Counted from the stretch's first letter, positions 55,853 to 64,000 are shown. The stretch is DNA of 64,000 bases from UBA6912 sp963792895 (GCA_963792895.1 CAWBYA010000001.1:1-64000), one strand, 5' to 3'. A program made the numbers and translations. The notes: generated by a model not told the origin, from the letters alone.

Positions 55853-56425
55853 TCACTCTTCGTCGGCGACGGCTTCCTCTGGTTCGTTCTTGTGTTCCTT
55901 CTGGGCGGCGTGGCGCCGCACGGGCGCCAGCACCATGGTCATCTGCCTGCCATCGAGCCGCGGCATGGTCTCGACGACGCCGAGGCCTTCCACGCTGTCG
56001 ACGAGCCGTTCGAGGATGTCCCGTCCCAACTCGGGGTGGGTTACCTCACGGCCGCGGAACCGCATCGTGACCTTCACCTTGTCGCCATCACCGAGGAAGC
56101 GCTCGACCCGCTTGCGTTTCACGTCGAAATCGTTCGACGAGATCTTTGGCCTGAACTGCACCTCTTTGATGACGGTGCGAGTTTGCTTCTTTCGTGCTTC
56201 CCGAGCTCGAACCGACTGTTCGTACTTGTACCTGCCGTAGTCCATCATTCGGACGACGGGCGGTCGGGCATCTGGGGCGACCTCGACGAGGTCGAGACCG
56301 AGCTGGTCGGCCAGCCAACGGGCCTCCTCGATCGACTTCACTCCGATTTGGCCCCCGTCCGGATCGACGAGACGGACCTCACGGGCGCGGATGCGATCGT
56401 TGACCCTCGGTTCCTTGCTGGTGAT
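55853..56425 (-). CDS. infC: Translation initiation factor IF-3, ATC start
   Basis: IF3 (about 190 residues) has the N-domain EPRVNDRIRAREVRLVDPDG, the linker YEQSVRAREARKKQTRTVI and the C-domain VKVTMRFRGREVTHPELGRD. It ends with a charged extension typical of actinobacteria. The codon before Thr-Ser-Lys-Glu-Pro is ATC, with GGGAGGTG 6 nt upstream. The nearest GTG would overlap that ribosome binding site. infC is known to use AUU/AUC-type starts for autoregulation, so ATC 56425 is the best start. Confidence 0.92.
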   Translation of the reverse strand: MTSKEPRVNDRIRAREVRLVDPDGGQIGVKSIEEARWLADQLGLDLVEVAPDARPPVVRMMDYGRYKYEQSVRAREARKKQTRTVIKEVQFRPKISSNDFDVKRKRVERFLGDGDKVKVTMRFRGREVTHPELGRDILERLVDSVEGLGVVETMPRLDGRQMTMVLAPVRRHAAQKEHKNEPEEAVADEE

Positions 56426-56496
56426 AGGACGCACCTCCCAGGTGGCTGCTCGTGCCGACACCCGACGACCCGCCGGGAAAGCCCGGAACGCAAAGC

Positions 56497-56519
56497 AGGC
56501 AGCACAACGAGTGCTGCCT
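56497..56519 (-). promoter_or_regulatory. Hairpin in the infC leader
   Basis: AGGCAGCAC and GTGCTGCCT form a perfect 9-bp stem with a 5-nt loop in the 5' leader of infC, followed on the minus strand by GCTTTGCGTTCC. It could be a terminator/antiterminator or a ribosomal protein binding site. Confidence 0.5.
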
Positions 56520-56600
56520 GTCGGGTAGTCGACCTCGGCGCACCTCACACGGTGGCCGGGTGGGAAGCAGCGCCTCCGCTTGGCGTCGGTTGTGGACGGG

Positions 56601-56629
56601 AGTATACGTTCGACGCTGCAGCACCACAA
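56601..56629 (-). promoter_or_regulatory. infC-rpmI-rplT promoter
   Basis: TTGTGG (56624-56629) and TATACT (56601-56606) on the minus strand with a 17-bp spacer; predicted transcript start near 56594, giving a leader of about 170 nt. Confidence 0.6.
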
Positions 56630-56647
56630 CGCAGCAAGCGTGCCGGC

Positions 56648-57112
56648 TCAGCGAGGCCGGAGCCCGCTCAAGAGGAGAGCGGTTCGGACGGCCGCCTCTG
56701 CGGCCTCTGCTCCCTTGTTTTCCGGCCCGGGGGCGCTCCGGAGCCGGGCGTGCTCGGGATCGCGAACCGTCAGGATGCCGAAGGCAACCGGCGTTCCGGT
56801 GTCGAGCATCACGCGCATCAGACCCTCGGAGGCCCGATGGGCGATGTGTTCGTAGTGGTCGGTTTCACCCTCGATGACAGCACCGAGGGCGACGACGGCA
56901 TCGTGGGCCGGGGCGAGCTCTTGGGCGATGAGCGGGAGCTCGAACGCTCCGGCAACCTCGACGACGGTGACGGCTGCCCCGCGCGCCTCGAGCCACCCCA
57001 CGGCACCTTCGAGCAGCCCACTCGTCACTTCGTCGTTGAAGGTGGCGCGAGCGACCGCGATGCGCAGACCAGCCGCATCGACCGGATCACCCGAAGGCAG
57101 GCCCGTCTTCAC
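56648..57112 (-). CDS. ribH: 6,7-dimethyl-8-ribityllumazine synthase
   Basis: RibH (154 residues) condenses 5-amino-6-ribitylaminouracil with dihydroxybutanone phosphate. Seen: RIAVARATFNDEVTSGLLEG, VAGAFELPLIAQELA, ALGAVIEGETDHYEHIAHRA and TPVAFGILTVRDPEHARLR. It forms the icosahedral or pentameric capsid-like enzyme. Start ATG overlaps the ribBA stop. Confidence 0.95.
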   Translation of the reverse strand: MKTGLPSGDPVDAAGLRIAVARATFNDEVTSGLLEGAVGWLEARGAAVTVVEVAGAFELPLIAQELAPAHDAVVALGAVIEGETDHYEHIAHRASEGLMRVMLDTGTPVAFGILTVRDPEHARLRSAPGPENKGAEAAEAAVRTALLLSGLRPR

Positions 57113-58317
57113 GCACCCTCCTCTTCGATCAGGTGGCCGAGCTTGCTCCGCTTCGTCTCGAGATAGCGCACGTTGAACGGTCCCACCCCTGCAAGGTGAG
57201 GGAGGCGCTCGGCGACTCGGACGCCGTAGAGCTCCAGCTGACGCTGCTTGTCCGGGTTGTTGGTCATGAGGCGGACGCTGGATACTTTGAGCGCCGTGAG
57301 GATCTGCGCATCCAGCCCGAAGGAGCGGAGGTCCGCCCCGAAACCGAGCGCGTGGTTGGCTTCGACGGTGTCGTGGCCCTCGTCCTGCAGCCGGTAGGCG
57401 GAGAGCTTGTTGAGCAGGCCGATGCCTCTACCCTCGTGGGAGCGGTTGTACACGAGGATTCCGCGTTCCTCGGCGGCGATGCGCACCAGCGCGGCCTGGA
57501 GCTGTGCCCGGCAGTCGCAGCGTTGCGAGCCGAGAACGTCGCCGGTGAAACACTCGGAGTGGATTCGCGTGAGCACCCCTTCGACCCCGGCTACCTCGCC
57601 CTTCACGAGTGCGATGTGCTCGGAGCCGTCGAGCGTCGAGCGAAACCCGATGGCCCGAAAGTCGCCGTGATCGGTCGGGAGCATCGCCTCTGCTTCTCGC
57701 CGCACGAGCGTCTCGGTAGCCCAACGTTGCGTCACGAGATCGCCTACCGAGAGCACGGGGATGTCGTGGGCGACGGCGAACTCCACCAGGCGGCGGCCCC
57801 GCATCATCGTTCCATCGTCTTCGACGAGTTCGCACAGCACACCGGCCGGCACCCGCTCCGCCATGCGACACAGGTCGACAGCCGCCTCCGTGTGCCCAGG
57901 GCGAATCAGCACACCGCCCTGCGTGTAGCGCAGTGGGAAGACATGGCCGGGCCTGGCAAAGTCGGCGGCACCGAAGCGGCGATCTGCGAGGGCGCGGATG
58001 GTGGCGGCACGGTCGGCAGCCGATATCCCGGTGGTCGTGCCATGAACGACATCCACCGAGATCGTGAAAGCCGTCTTGAAGGACTCGGTGTTCTGAGCGA
58101 CCATCAACGGGAGCCCGAGCTCGTCCAGTCGCTCTCGGCCGAGTGGCACGCAGATCAGCCCGCTGGTGTGGCGCACCATGAAAGCAATCTGATCGGCCGT
58201 CACCGCCTCCGCGGAGACAATGAGGTCGCCCTCGTTCTCCCTGTTCTCGTCATCGACCACCAGCACGAACCGCCCCTCGGCAAAGGCGGCTACTGCCCGG
58301 TCAACAGCCCCACTCAC
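57109..58317 (-). CDS. ribBA: Bifunctional DHBP synthase / GTP cyclohydrolase II
   Basis: This fusion of about 402 residues has an N-terminal RibB (VLVVDDENRENEGDLIVSAE, RHTSGLICVPLGRERLDELG, RYTQGGVLIRPGHTEAAVDL) and a C-terminal RibA. RibA has the zinc site SECFTGDVLGSQRCDCRAQL, LVYNRSHEGRGIGLLNKLSA and VRLMTNNPDKQRQLELYG. The GTG start 58317 overlaps the ribE stop (GTGA). It makes both riboflavin precursors. Confidence 0.95.
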   Translation of the reverse strand: MSGAVDRAVAAFAEGRFVLVVDDENRENEGDLIVSAEAVTADQIAFMVRHTSGLICVPLGRERLDELGLPLMVAQNTESFKTAFTISVDVVHGTTTGISAADRAATIRALADRRFGAADFARPGHVFPLRYTQGGVLIRPGHTEAAVDLCRMAERVPAGVLCELVEDDGTMMRGRRLVEFAVAHDIPVLSVGDLVTQRWATETLVRREAEAMLPTDHGDFRAIGFRSTLDGSEHIALVKGEVAGVEGVLTRIHSECFTGDVLGSQRCDCRAQLQAALVRIAAEERGILVYNRSHEGRGIGLLNKLSAYRLQDEGHDTVEANHALGFGADLRSFGLDAQILTALKVSSVRLMTNNPDKQRQLELYGVRVAERLPHLAGVGPFNVRYLETKRSKLGHLIEEEGA

Positions 58318-58922
58318 GATCTGGCCCCCATCATTCGCTCGACGTACTTGGCGATCACGTCCATCTCGAGGTTCAGGGCATCGCCAACGCGGCGACGTCC
58401 CAGAACGGTGACGTCGAGCGTGTGCGGGATGAGCACGACCTCGAACCACGCATCGTCGGCGTCCGCAGGCGACACCGCAGTCACCGTCAGGCTCACCCCG
58501 TCGATGGTCACGGATCCCTTCTCGACGATGTAGCGGCCGAGCGGCTGGGGCACCCGCACCCGCACCCGCCTCGCCTCGCCCTCCGGATCGATACCGGCCA
58601 CCACGCCAACCGCGTCGACGTGGCCTTGGACGATGTGTCCGTCGAACCTGCCGACGGCGGGCATCGGCCGCTCGAGGTCGACGGCGTCGCCCACATCGAG
58701 GGTGCCCAGGTTGGTGCGTGACAGGGTCTCCCCCACCACATCCAGCGCGAAGTGGGCGTCATCGGTGGTCACCGCGGTGAGGCAGACGCCATTGACGGCA
58801 ACCGAGTCTCCGACGGTCATGCTGGGGGCCGTCGTAGGGGCGGCAACCACGAGACGGCGTCCTGTCGTGGTCGGCTCGCTGGATACCACGGTGCCCAGCT
58901 CAGTAACGATTCCCGTGAACAT
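58314..58922 (-). CDS. ribE: Riboflavin synthase, alpha chain
   Basis: This 202-residue enzyme dismutates two lumazines to riboflavin. It is a tandem of two lumazine-binding barrels: MFTGIVTELGTVVSSEPTTT with SVAVNGVCLTAVT, and FDGHIVQGHVDAVGVVAGID with SVTIDGVSLTVTAVS. The start overlaps the ribD stop (TGATG). Confidence 0.95.
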   Translation of the reverse strand: MFTGIVTELGTVVSSEPTTTGRRLVVAAPTTAPSMTVGDSVAVNGVCLTAVTTDDAHFALDVVGETLSRTNLGTLDVGDAVDLERPMPAVGRFDGHIVQGHVDAVGVVAGIDPEGEARRVRVRVPQPLGRYIVEKGSVTIDGVSLTVTAVSPADADDAWFEVVLIPHTLDVTVLGRRRVGDALNLEMDVIAKYVERMMGARS

Positions 58923-60022
58923 CAGGAAGCCTCTCCTACGGCAGCGGTGACCCGGATGTCTTCCCCGAGCCGCGTCGCCTCGAGCAGCCGAAGGGGATGT
59001 GCTGCGGCCATCGTGGAGAACACGCCGTCGACGACCGGACGACCCACGCCGCCTCCGAGCTTGGCGGCGAGGTACACGACGAGACGATCGACGAGGCCGC
59101 GGTCGAGCAAGCGGCCGGCGAGTGTCGGACCACCTTCGACGACGAGATCGAGGATGCCACGCGCGCCGAGGTCTTTCACGACGGCATCGAGGTCGACCCC
59201 GTTCGCATCCGGCAGCGTCACCACCTCAGCCGATTGCGGCACGTCGCCTCGGGCGGCCGGTGAGTAGACCAGGGGCGAGCGATGCCAGAGCAGGGAGTCG
59301 GACGGGAGCGGAGTCGCTCCGGCGACAACGACGGGCCGCGGCTGGTGTCCCGCGTACCCGGGCAGTCGAACGTCGAGGCGCGGGTCATCGACACGCAGCG
59401 TGCCGGCGCCGACCATCACGGCATCCGAGCGTGCGCGCAGCCGGTGACCATCCTCTCGCGCCGCCCGGCCGGTGATCCATTGCGACGTGCCATCGGCCGC
59501 CGCCGCCTGCCCGTCGAGCGTCGCAGCCAGTTTCAGCGTCACGAGGGGACGGCCGGTGCGACGGTGGTGGAAGTAGCCGGGGTCCAACTCCTCGGCCTCG
59601 TCGGGAAGGACGTCGGTCTCCACCTCGACTCCCGCGGCTCTGAGTCGCGCAACGCCGCGGCCGGAAACGCGACCGTCGGGATCTCCGACCGCGACCACGA
59701 CACGAGCGACGCCGGCAGCGATGAGGACATCGGCACAGGGAGGGGTCCGGCCGTGGTGGGCGCAGGGCTCGAGGGTGACGTACATCGTGCCGCCCATTGC
59801 GTCCGAGCCTGCCTGCTCGACCGCGAGGACCTCGGCGTGGGCATCTCCGGCGCGTACATGGGCGCCCTCCCCCACCGTTGCGCCTGTTGCTGAAACGAGG
59901 ACGGCGCCCACGCGTGGGTTGGGGTGCGGGTGAAGGGGGCGTGCGATCTCGATGGCGCGCCGGAGCTGCGCCATGCTGCGCCGCTCATCTGCTCGGTTGT
60001 CGGACTGCGCGCGTCGCGACAC
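58922..60022 (-). CDS. ribD: Bifunctional riboflavin-specific deaminase/reductase
   Basis: RibD (366 residues) has an N-terminal zinc deaminase with GDAHAEVLAVEQAG and YVTLEPCAHHGRTPPCADVL (HAE and PCxxxGxTPPC). The C-terminal reductase has VTLKLAATLDGQAAAADGTS, SDAVMVGAGTLRVDDPRLDV and ILDLVVEGGPTLAGRLLDRG. GTG 60022 has AAGGAGG 5 nt upstream. That site lies just after the FMN riboswitch, which can therefore mask it or end transcription. Confidence 0.95.
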   Translation of the reverse strand: MSRRAQSDNRADERRSMAQLRRAIEIARPLHPHPNPRVGAVLVSATGATVGEGAHVRAGDAHAEVLAVEQAGSDAMGGTMYVTLEPCAHHGRTPPCADVLIAAGVARVVVAVGDPDGRVSGRGVARLRAAGVEVETDVLPDEAEELDPGYFHHRRTGRPLVTLKLAATLDGQAAAADGTSQWITGRAAREDGHRLRARSDAVMVGAGTLRVDDPRLDVRLPGYAGHQPRPVVVAGATPLPSDSLLWHRSPLVYSPAARGDVPQSAEVVTLPDANGVDLDAVVKDLGARGILDLVVEGGPTLAGRLLDRGLVDRLVVYLAAKLGGGVGRPVVDGVFSTMAAAHPLRLLEATRLGEDIRVTAAVGEAS

Positions 60023-60034
60023 AGCGCCCTCCTT

Positions 60035-60141
60035 CTCCCATCCGGACTGTCACCGTCGGCTCCGGGGTTCCACCGGATCCACCCCGATTGGGGGTCGCGG
60101 GCTTTCACCGCCGGTCGGGAATTGCACCCTGCCCTGAAGGG
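60035..60141 (-). promoter_or_regulatory. FMN riboswitch (RFN element)
   Basis: On the minus strand the RFN consensus is complete: CTTCAGGGCAGGGTGCAATT, CCCGACCGGCGGTGAAAGCC, the variable GATTGGGG/CCCC arm, GGATCCGGTGGAACCCCG and GACGGTGACAGTCCGGATGG. The 3' edge lies only about 12 nt before the ribD start. No T-run terminator follows, so control by sequestering the ribosome binding site is likely. Confidence 0.95.
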
Positions 60142-60159
60142 GGCCTCTTCGTATCACCC

Positions 60160-60165
60160 ATCGTA
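60160..60165 (-). promoter_or_regulatory. -10 hexamer of the rib operon
   Basis: TACGAT on the minus strand about 20 nt before the riboswitch; predicted start near 60153. The -35 region is weak. Confidence 0.45.
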
Positions 60166-60223
60166 CTACCGGCCTCTGCCTTCTCCTGCGGCCGGGTCGC
60201 CGTGCCGTAGGTGGTCCGATCCC

Positions 60224-61153
60224 TCAGCGCGTCCGGCGGTCGATCTGGTAGTTCGATCCGCTCTGCCGCTTGGCGTACTCCTTCATCTCAGCTGCCAGGG
60301 CGGAGGCCTCCCATTCCGAAGAGAAGCGGCGATGCTCGTTGGTCGCCACGCCCATCGAAAGCGTTGCCAGGGGGACTTCACGGATCTCCCCACGACGGTC
60401 CTTGACCTCGACGGCGCCCCGAGCTGCGTCGGCCGGGTCGTAGCGAGACCCGATCTGGTCGTCCCACTCGGCGATCGCATGGTCACAAAAGGCAGCCACA
60501 TCGTCCGGGGGCAACAGCACGACGAAGTCGTCGCCGCCGATATGTCCGACGAAGGTCTCCCCGGTCGCGGCCACGGCGGCTGCTCCCTGGAGGCACGTTG
60601 CGCAGAACGAGATCACGCCGTCGCCACGCAGGAAGCCGTAGGCATCGTTGAAGGACTTGAAGTTGTCGATATCGACGTGCACGACCGCCAGCGGTTTGTG
60701 CGTGGCGATGCGGGCCGCGAGCTGCCGGGTGATGCCGGCGTTGCCGGGCAAGCCGGTCAGCGGCGACAAGTCGCGCAGCTGGCGCGCCCGGCGCAGCACG
60801 GTACGCACGCGGGCAGCGAGCTCGTCGACATCGAACGGCTTGGTGATGTAGTCGTCAGCGCCCATGCGGAGCGCCCGCACCCGATCTCGGCTCAGGCGCC
60901 CTGCGGTCACCACGATCACGGGGACGGCGGTCGTCACGCGGTCGGACGCTATACCCCGCAGGAGCGCCAGCCCGTCGCCCTCGGGAACGTCGATGTCGAG
61001 CAACACCAGGTCGGGCACGCCGCGCTGCATCGCCTTCCAGGTATCGGCCGCACCGTCGACGCTCTCCACCTCGAAACCCGCAGCCTCGAGATGGCGGCGG
61101 ACATAGTCGACGACCTCGCGATCGTCATCGACCATCAGGATCCGCTGTTTCAT
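60224..61153 (-). CDS. Response regulator with GGDEF (diguanylate cyclase) domain
   Basis: This protein of about 309 residues has a receiver domain (RILMVDDDREVVDYVRRHLE, phospho-acceptor Asp in VLLDIDVPEGDG, Lys in YITKPFDVDEL). A GGDEF domain follows, with DLSPLTGLPGNAGITRQLAA, VVHVDIDNFKSFNDAYGFLR and the active-site loop HIGGDDFVVLL. The loop reads GGDDF rather than GGDEF/GGEEF. No RxxD inhibitory site is seen just upstream. It may make c-di-GMP in response to phosphorylation; no histidine kinase is adjacent. Start ATG 61153. Confidence 0.85.
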   Translation of the reverse strand: MKQRILMVDDDREVVDYVRRHLEAAGFEVESVDGAADTWKAMQRGVPDLVLLDIDVPEGDGLALLRGIASDRVTTAVPVIVVTAGRLSRDRVRALRMGADDYITKPFDVDELAARVRTVLRRARQLRDLSPLTGLPGNAGITRQLAARIATHKPLAVVHVDIDNFKSFNDAYGFLRGDGVISFCATCLQGAAAVAATGETFVGHIGGDDFVVLLPPDDVAAFCDHAIAEWDDQIGSRYDPADAARGAVEVKDRRGEIREVPLATLSMGVATNEHRRFSSEWEASALAAEMKEYAKRQSGSNYQIDRRTR

Positions 61154-61192
61154 GCCACTCTCGATGTCGCGCAACGCCAACCGCCGCTGCGG

Positions 61193-61870
61193 TCAGGGCC
61201 TGTCGTCGGCGTCCTCGGCGAGCTTGCGCAGCTCGACGGCGGCAGCGGCCGGGGCGTCGGCGCCGAATATGGCGCTGCCGGCGACGAAGACGTCCGCCCC
61301 GGCGCGTCGTGCAGCGCCGATCGTGTCGATACCGATACCTCCATCGATCTCTATATCGGTCGGCAGTCCGCGGAGGTCAACGTATTTCCTCGCGAGTGCC
61401 ACCTTGTCGAGCGCCGATGTGATGAACGACTGACCACCAAAACCTGGATTCACCGACATCACGAGCAGTACGTCGCAGAGCTCGACAAACGCCTCTACAG
61501 CCGCAAACGGAGTCGGCGGGTTCACAACCAGCCCGAAGCCAAGCCCTTCCGACCGTGCCTGGGCTGCGATCGCCACCGGGTCGGGAAATGCCTCGATGTG
61601 GATGGTCACGAGGTCGGCGCCCGCCTCTTTGAGTGGGCGGAGGTAGGCATCCGGGTTGGTCATCATCAGGTGGCAGTCGAACAGCAGGTCGGTGACGGGC
61701 CTGATCGACCGGATGATGGGGATGCCCAGCGAGATGTTGGGTACGAAATGGCCGTCCATCACATCGATGTGCAACCAGTCCGAGTGATCCGCAACGCGCA
61801 GGATGTCCTCGCCCAATGTGCTGAAGTCGGCAGCCAAGATGGACGGAGCGATCCGAACGGCTTTGCGCAT
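61193..61870 (-). CDS. rpe: Ribulose-phosphate 3-epimerase
   Basis: Rpe (225 residues) interconverts ribulose 5-P and xylulose 5-P. TIM-barrel markers: APSILAADFSTLGEDI, WLHIDVMDGHFVPNISLG (metal ligands), FDCHLMMTNPDAYL, MSVNPGFGGQSFI and IEIDGGIGIDTIGAARRAGA. TAAGCT lies 6 nt before the ATG with no ribosome binding site (leaderless). Confidence 0.95.
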   Translation of the reverse strand: MRKAVRIAPSILAADFSTLGEDILRVADHSDWLHIDVMDGHFVPNISLGIPIIRSIRPVTDLLFDCHLMMTNPDAYLRPLKEAGADLVTIHIEAFPDPVAIAAQARSEGLGFGLVVNPPTPFAAVEAFVELCDVLLVMSVNPGFGGQSFITSALDKVALARKYVDLRGLPTDIEIDGGIGIDTIGAARRAGADVFVAGSAIFGADAPAAAAVELRKLAEDADDRP

Positions 61871-61876
61871 GATCCG

Positions 61877-61882
61877 AGCTTA
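61877..61882 (-). promoter_or_regulatory. -10 hexamer of leaderless rpe
   Basis: TAAGCT on the minus strand, 6 nt before ATG 61870. Confidence 0.45.
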
Positions 61883-61993
61883 GAGGCATGAAGAGGGCCG
61901 CCCCTCCCGCCGCCGAGCCGGGCGATCCGGAGGAGGGACGGAGGGACGCAGTAGATTCGGCGCTGATCGCGAGAGTTCGAACGAGGAGACGAC

Positions 61994-62797
61994 ATGCCGG
62001 CCCACTGCATCGAACCAGGAACCACGGTCCGGCTGGCCGACTTCGACCCCGCCTCTGTCGATGGGTGGGAGGAAGGCAAGAAGGCCGCCCGCAAGCGATT
62101 GGGCAAGCTGCGCGATCGGCTGGCCGAGCTCCAGCATCTCATGTGGGCGGATGGGCGTCATCGCCTGTTGATCGTGCTCCAAGCCATGGACAGTGGCGGG
62201 AAGGATGGTGCGATTCGCAAGGTGTTCGAGGGCGTCAACCCCCAGGGTGTGCGGGTGGCGAACTTCAAGGCGCCGAGCAGCCTCGAGCTCGCCCACGACT
62301 ATCTGTGGCGGGTCCACGCCAAGACGCCGGGCAACGGGGAGATCGTGATCTTCAACCGCAGCCATTACGAGGACGTGCTGGTCGTGCGGGTACTCGAACT
62401 CGTGGCCCCGGAGCGGTGGGAACGCAGGTACGACCACATCAACGCTTTCGAGCGGATGCTCACAGACGAGGGCACGACGATCGTCAAGTTCTACCTCCAC
62501 ATCTCGAAGGAGGAGCAGGCGGCGCGTCTCCAAGCACGGCTGGACGACCCGACGAAGCGGTGGAAGTTCAACGCAGGCGACCTCGACCATCGCAAGCGAT
62601 GGGACGACTACATGGTTGCCTTCGAGGCGGTGCTCTCTCGAACGAGCGCCGAACACGCCCCGTGGTACGTGGTGCCGGCCAACCACAAGTGGTACCGCGA
62701 CGTGGTGATCGCCGAGACGCTGGTTGCGACGCTCGAGGGCCTCGACCTCCGCTACCCGCCCCCAGAGCCGGGCATCGGCGAGATCGAGATCATCTGA
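61994..62797 (+). CDS. ppk2: Polyphosphate kinase 2 (PPK2 family)
   Basis: This 267-residue polyphosphate:nucleotide phosphotransferase has the Walker A-like IVLQAMDSGGKDGAIRKVFE (near 60-80), NPQGVRVANFKAPSSLELAH, the lid EIVIFNRSHYEDVLVVRV (Walker B region) and KWKFNAGDLDHRKRWDDY. Single-domain form, as in class I/III PPK2 that make ATP/ADP or GTP from polyphosphate. The start ATG has GAGGAG 7 nt upstream, and TAGATT near 61949 may be its -10. Confidence 0.93.
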   Translation: MPAHCIEPGTTVRLADFDPASVDGWEEGKKAARKRLGKLRDRLAELQHLMWADGRHRLLIVLQAMDSGGKDGAIRKVFEGVNPQGVRVANFKAPSSLELAHDYLWRVHAKTPGNGEIVIFNRSHYEDVLVVRVLELVAPERWERRYDHINAFERMLTDEGTTIVKFYLHISKEEQAARLQARLDDPTKRWKFNAGDLDHRKRWDDYMVAFEAVLSRTSAEHAPWYVVPANHKWYRDVVIAETLVATLEGLDLRYPPPEPGIGEIEII

Positions 62798-62812
62798 CGC
62801 CGGGCTGATTCC

Positions 62813-64000
62813 TCACACATCGAAGACGGTGATGAACATGCCGTCGGTGCCGGTGAGGTGCGGCCCGAGCAGGAGGCCCCCGCCCCACTCCCGTCCAGGG
62901 AGGTCGCTGGGCGGCCGACCGCCGAACATCGCGGCAACCTCGGTCGTCTCCTCGGGGAAGACCGTGCACACGGCGTAGACGAGGCGGCCGCCTGGGCGCA
63001 CCAGCCGCCGGGCCGCCTCGAGCAGCGCCCGCTGGCTGCGACCGAGGGCAGCGGGAGCCGCGGGGTCGAGGCGCAGCTTGATCTCCGGCCTGCGACGCAG
63101 GGTTCCGAGCCCGGAGCAGGGGGCATCGACGAGCACGCGGTCGAAGCTCCCTTCCTGAAACGGAGGCTCGGTACCATCCCCAACGACCCAGTGGGCGGTC
63201 ACACCGAGTCGGGCGAGCCGGCGTGCGGCGCCGCGGAGGCGGCGCTCGTGGCGATCGGCGGCGACCAGACGCCCCTCGCCCTGCATTGCGTCCCACAGCG
63301 CGGACGTCTTGTTGCCTGGAGCGGCGGCGAGATCGAGTACATCCATGCCCGGCTTTGCGCCGACGGCAGCGGCGACGGCCGTCGACGACGGGTCCATCAC
63401 GATCGCGGCATCCCCTGCGGCAGCGACGGCGTCCCGATCCGCCACCACGGTGGCGCCGGCGATTCCGGCAACCGGCTCACCGACCACGTGCTCGGCGCCG
63501 GGCCTCCAGCGCACACCGATGCCCGCAGGGGCGAGTGTTGCTGCCAAGAACGCTTCGGCCTCCCGTTCGCCCCATGCGGCTGCCAGGCGGCTCTGGATCC
63601 ACGCGGGGGTGGTCGCTGCACCCACTGCCGCGGGGTCGGGCACGGCGGCGCGACCCGCCACGCGGCGCAGCACGGCATTGACGAATCCTGCGGCGCGTGG
63701 CGAACCACCCTCACGAACGGCTTCGACTGCGCTGTCGACGACGGCGTGGGGCGCTCCCCCGGTCACCAGCTCGGTCACGGCGACCCGCAGCACGCTGCGG
63801 ACGAATGGATCGAGCTCTGCGAGTGGTCGTGAGCTCGCCGAGCGAAGCAGCCCATCGGCAAACGGCACCCAGCGCAAGGTGTCCATCGTGAGCCGGGTCA
63901 CGGGGCTACGCAACTCGTCGGGGAGCGTGTCCGCTCGATCGAGCAAGACGTTGGAGTGAGCACCTTCGTCCACCACTCGGACCACGAGCTCGGCTGTGCG
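62813..64000 (-). CDS. rsmB: 16S rRNA m5C967 methyltransferase (5' end beyond the window)
   Basis: RsmB/Sun has an N-terminal NusB-like RNA-binding domain (VRVVDEGAHSNVLLDRADTL, LDPFVRSVLRVAVTELVTGG, AVVDSAVEAVREGGSPRAAG). The Rossmann methyltransferase follows: VLDLAAAPGNKTSALWDAMQ (SAM site), VLVDAPCSGLGTLRRRPE (catalytic Cys) and LVYAVCTVFPEETTEV (second Cys). The frame is open to the edge, and the conserved NusB start lies further upstream, so the gene is cut. A GTG at 63985 would be an internal start. Confidence 0.92.
   Translation of the reverse strand, partial: RTAELVVRVVDEGAHSNVLLDRADTLPDELRSPVTRLTMDTLRWVPFADGLLRSASSRPLAELDPFVRSVLRVAVTELVTGGAPHAVVDSAVEAVREGGSPRAAGFVNAVLRRVAGRAAVPDPAAVGAATTPAWIQSRLAAAWGEREAEAFLAATLAPAGIGVRWRPGAEHVVGEPVAGIAGATVVADRDAVAAAGDAAIVMDPSSTAVAAAVGAKPGMDVLDLAAAPGNKTSALWDAMQGEGRLVAADRHERRLRGAARRLARLGVTAHWVVGDGTEPPFQEGSFDRVLVDAPCSGLGTLRRRPEIKLRLDPAAPAALGRSQRALLEAARRLVRPGGRLVYAVCTVFPEETTEVAAMFGGRPPSDLPGREWGGGLLLGPHLTGTDGMFITVFDV

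Overview
The window is a GC-rich, tightly packed actinobacterial chromosome segment. The class is probably Acidimicrobiia, but that is an inference. It rests on the gene order rsmB-rpe-ribDE(BA)H-infC-rpmI-rplT-trmH-pheST-argF, the actinobacterial trio histidine phosphatase-DUF3090-SCO1664, TyrRS/PheRS features, the 16S rRNA character, and frequent TAnnnT hexamers only 6-9 nt before start codons (leaderless transcription).

Layout. (1) 1-4.6 kb: edge of an unknown gene, a ThrE-like exporter overlapping an NhaC antiporter, and two small stress/membrane proteins (DUF1269; PLDc_N-SHOCT). (2) 4.9-14.4 kb is an accessory, decaying zone. A MalT/LuxR-type regulator is frameshifted and then cut by an IS110 transposase fragment. 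It is followed by a GerW protein, a broken TusA-DsrE gene abutting a 5'-truncated VOC protein, a frameshifted aminoglycoside-phosphotransferase-like kinase, a DinB protein, an unclassified ATPase-like protein, four evenly spaced TTCGCCA repeats, a 28-bp dif-like site and CGTCAC-N-GTGACG palindromes. (3) 14.5-31 kb: lipoprotein, GH63-like glucosidase, divergent from lemA-DUF2207-DUF1003-UPF0104-pgi-bglB-CaCA antiporter, then hutU-hutF-hutI and peptide deformylase. (4) 31-41 kb: short convergent/divergent transcription units (zinc-finger protein, YgjP protease, Crp/Fnr, HAD phosphatase, nitroreductase, AlaX, SURF1, DUF2087, phosphatase-DUF3090-SCO1664, GGT, SSB, TPR). (5) 41.3-46.9 kb: one rRNA operon (16S-23S-5S, minus strand, no tRNA in the spacer) with clear processing stems and boxA-like signals. 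(6) 47-64 kb: a long minus-strand housekeeping block: tyrS, mpg, ligD polymerase domain, argF, pheT, pheS with an attenuator and leader peptide, trmH, rplT, rpmI, infC (ATC start), ribH, ribBA, ribE, ribD behind an FMN riboswitch, a GGDEF response regulator and rpe. ppk2 (plus strand) and rsmB (running off the right edge) complete it.

Reading caution: several genes, including the normally indispensable pgi and tyrS, carry single-base frameshifts, mostly in short homopolymers. Some of the apparent pseudogenes may therefore be base-calling or assembly errors rather than biology. Structural damage (the IS110 junction, the TusA-DsrE/VOC junction) is not explained that way.

How it works together: the pgi/glucosidase/GH63/rpe genes point to carbohydrate use. 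The hut genes give the last steps of histidine breakdown. The 47-64 kb block couples translation (tRNA synthetases, ribosomal proteins, IF3), flavin synthesis and arginine synthesis, with control visible as the riboswitch, the attenuator and the infC start codon.
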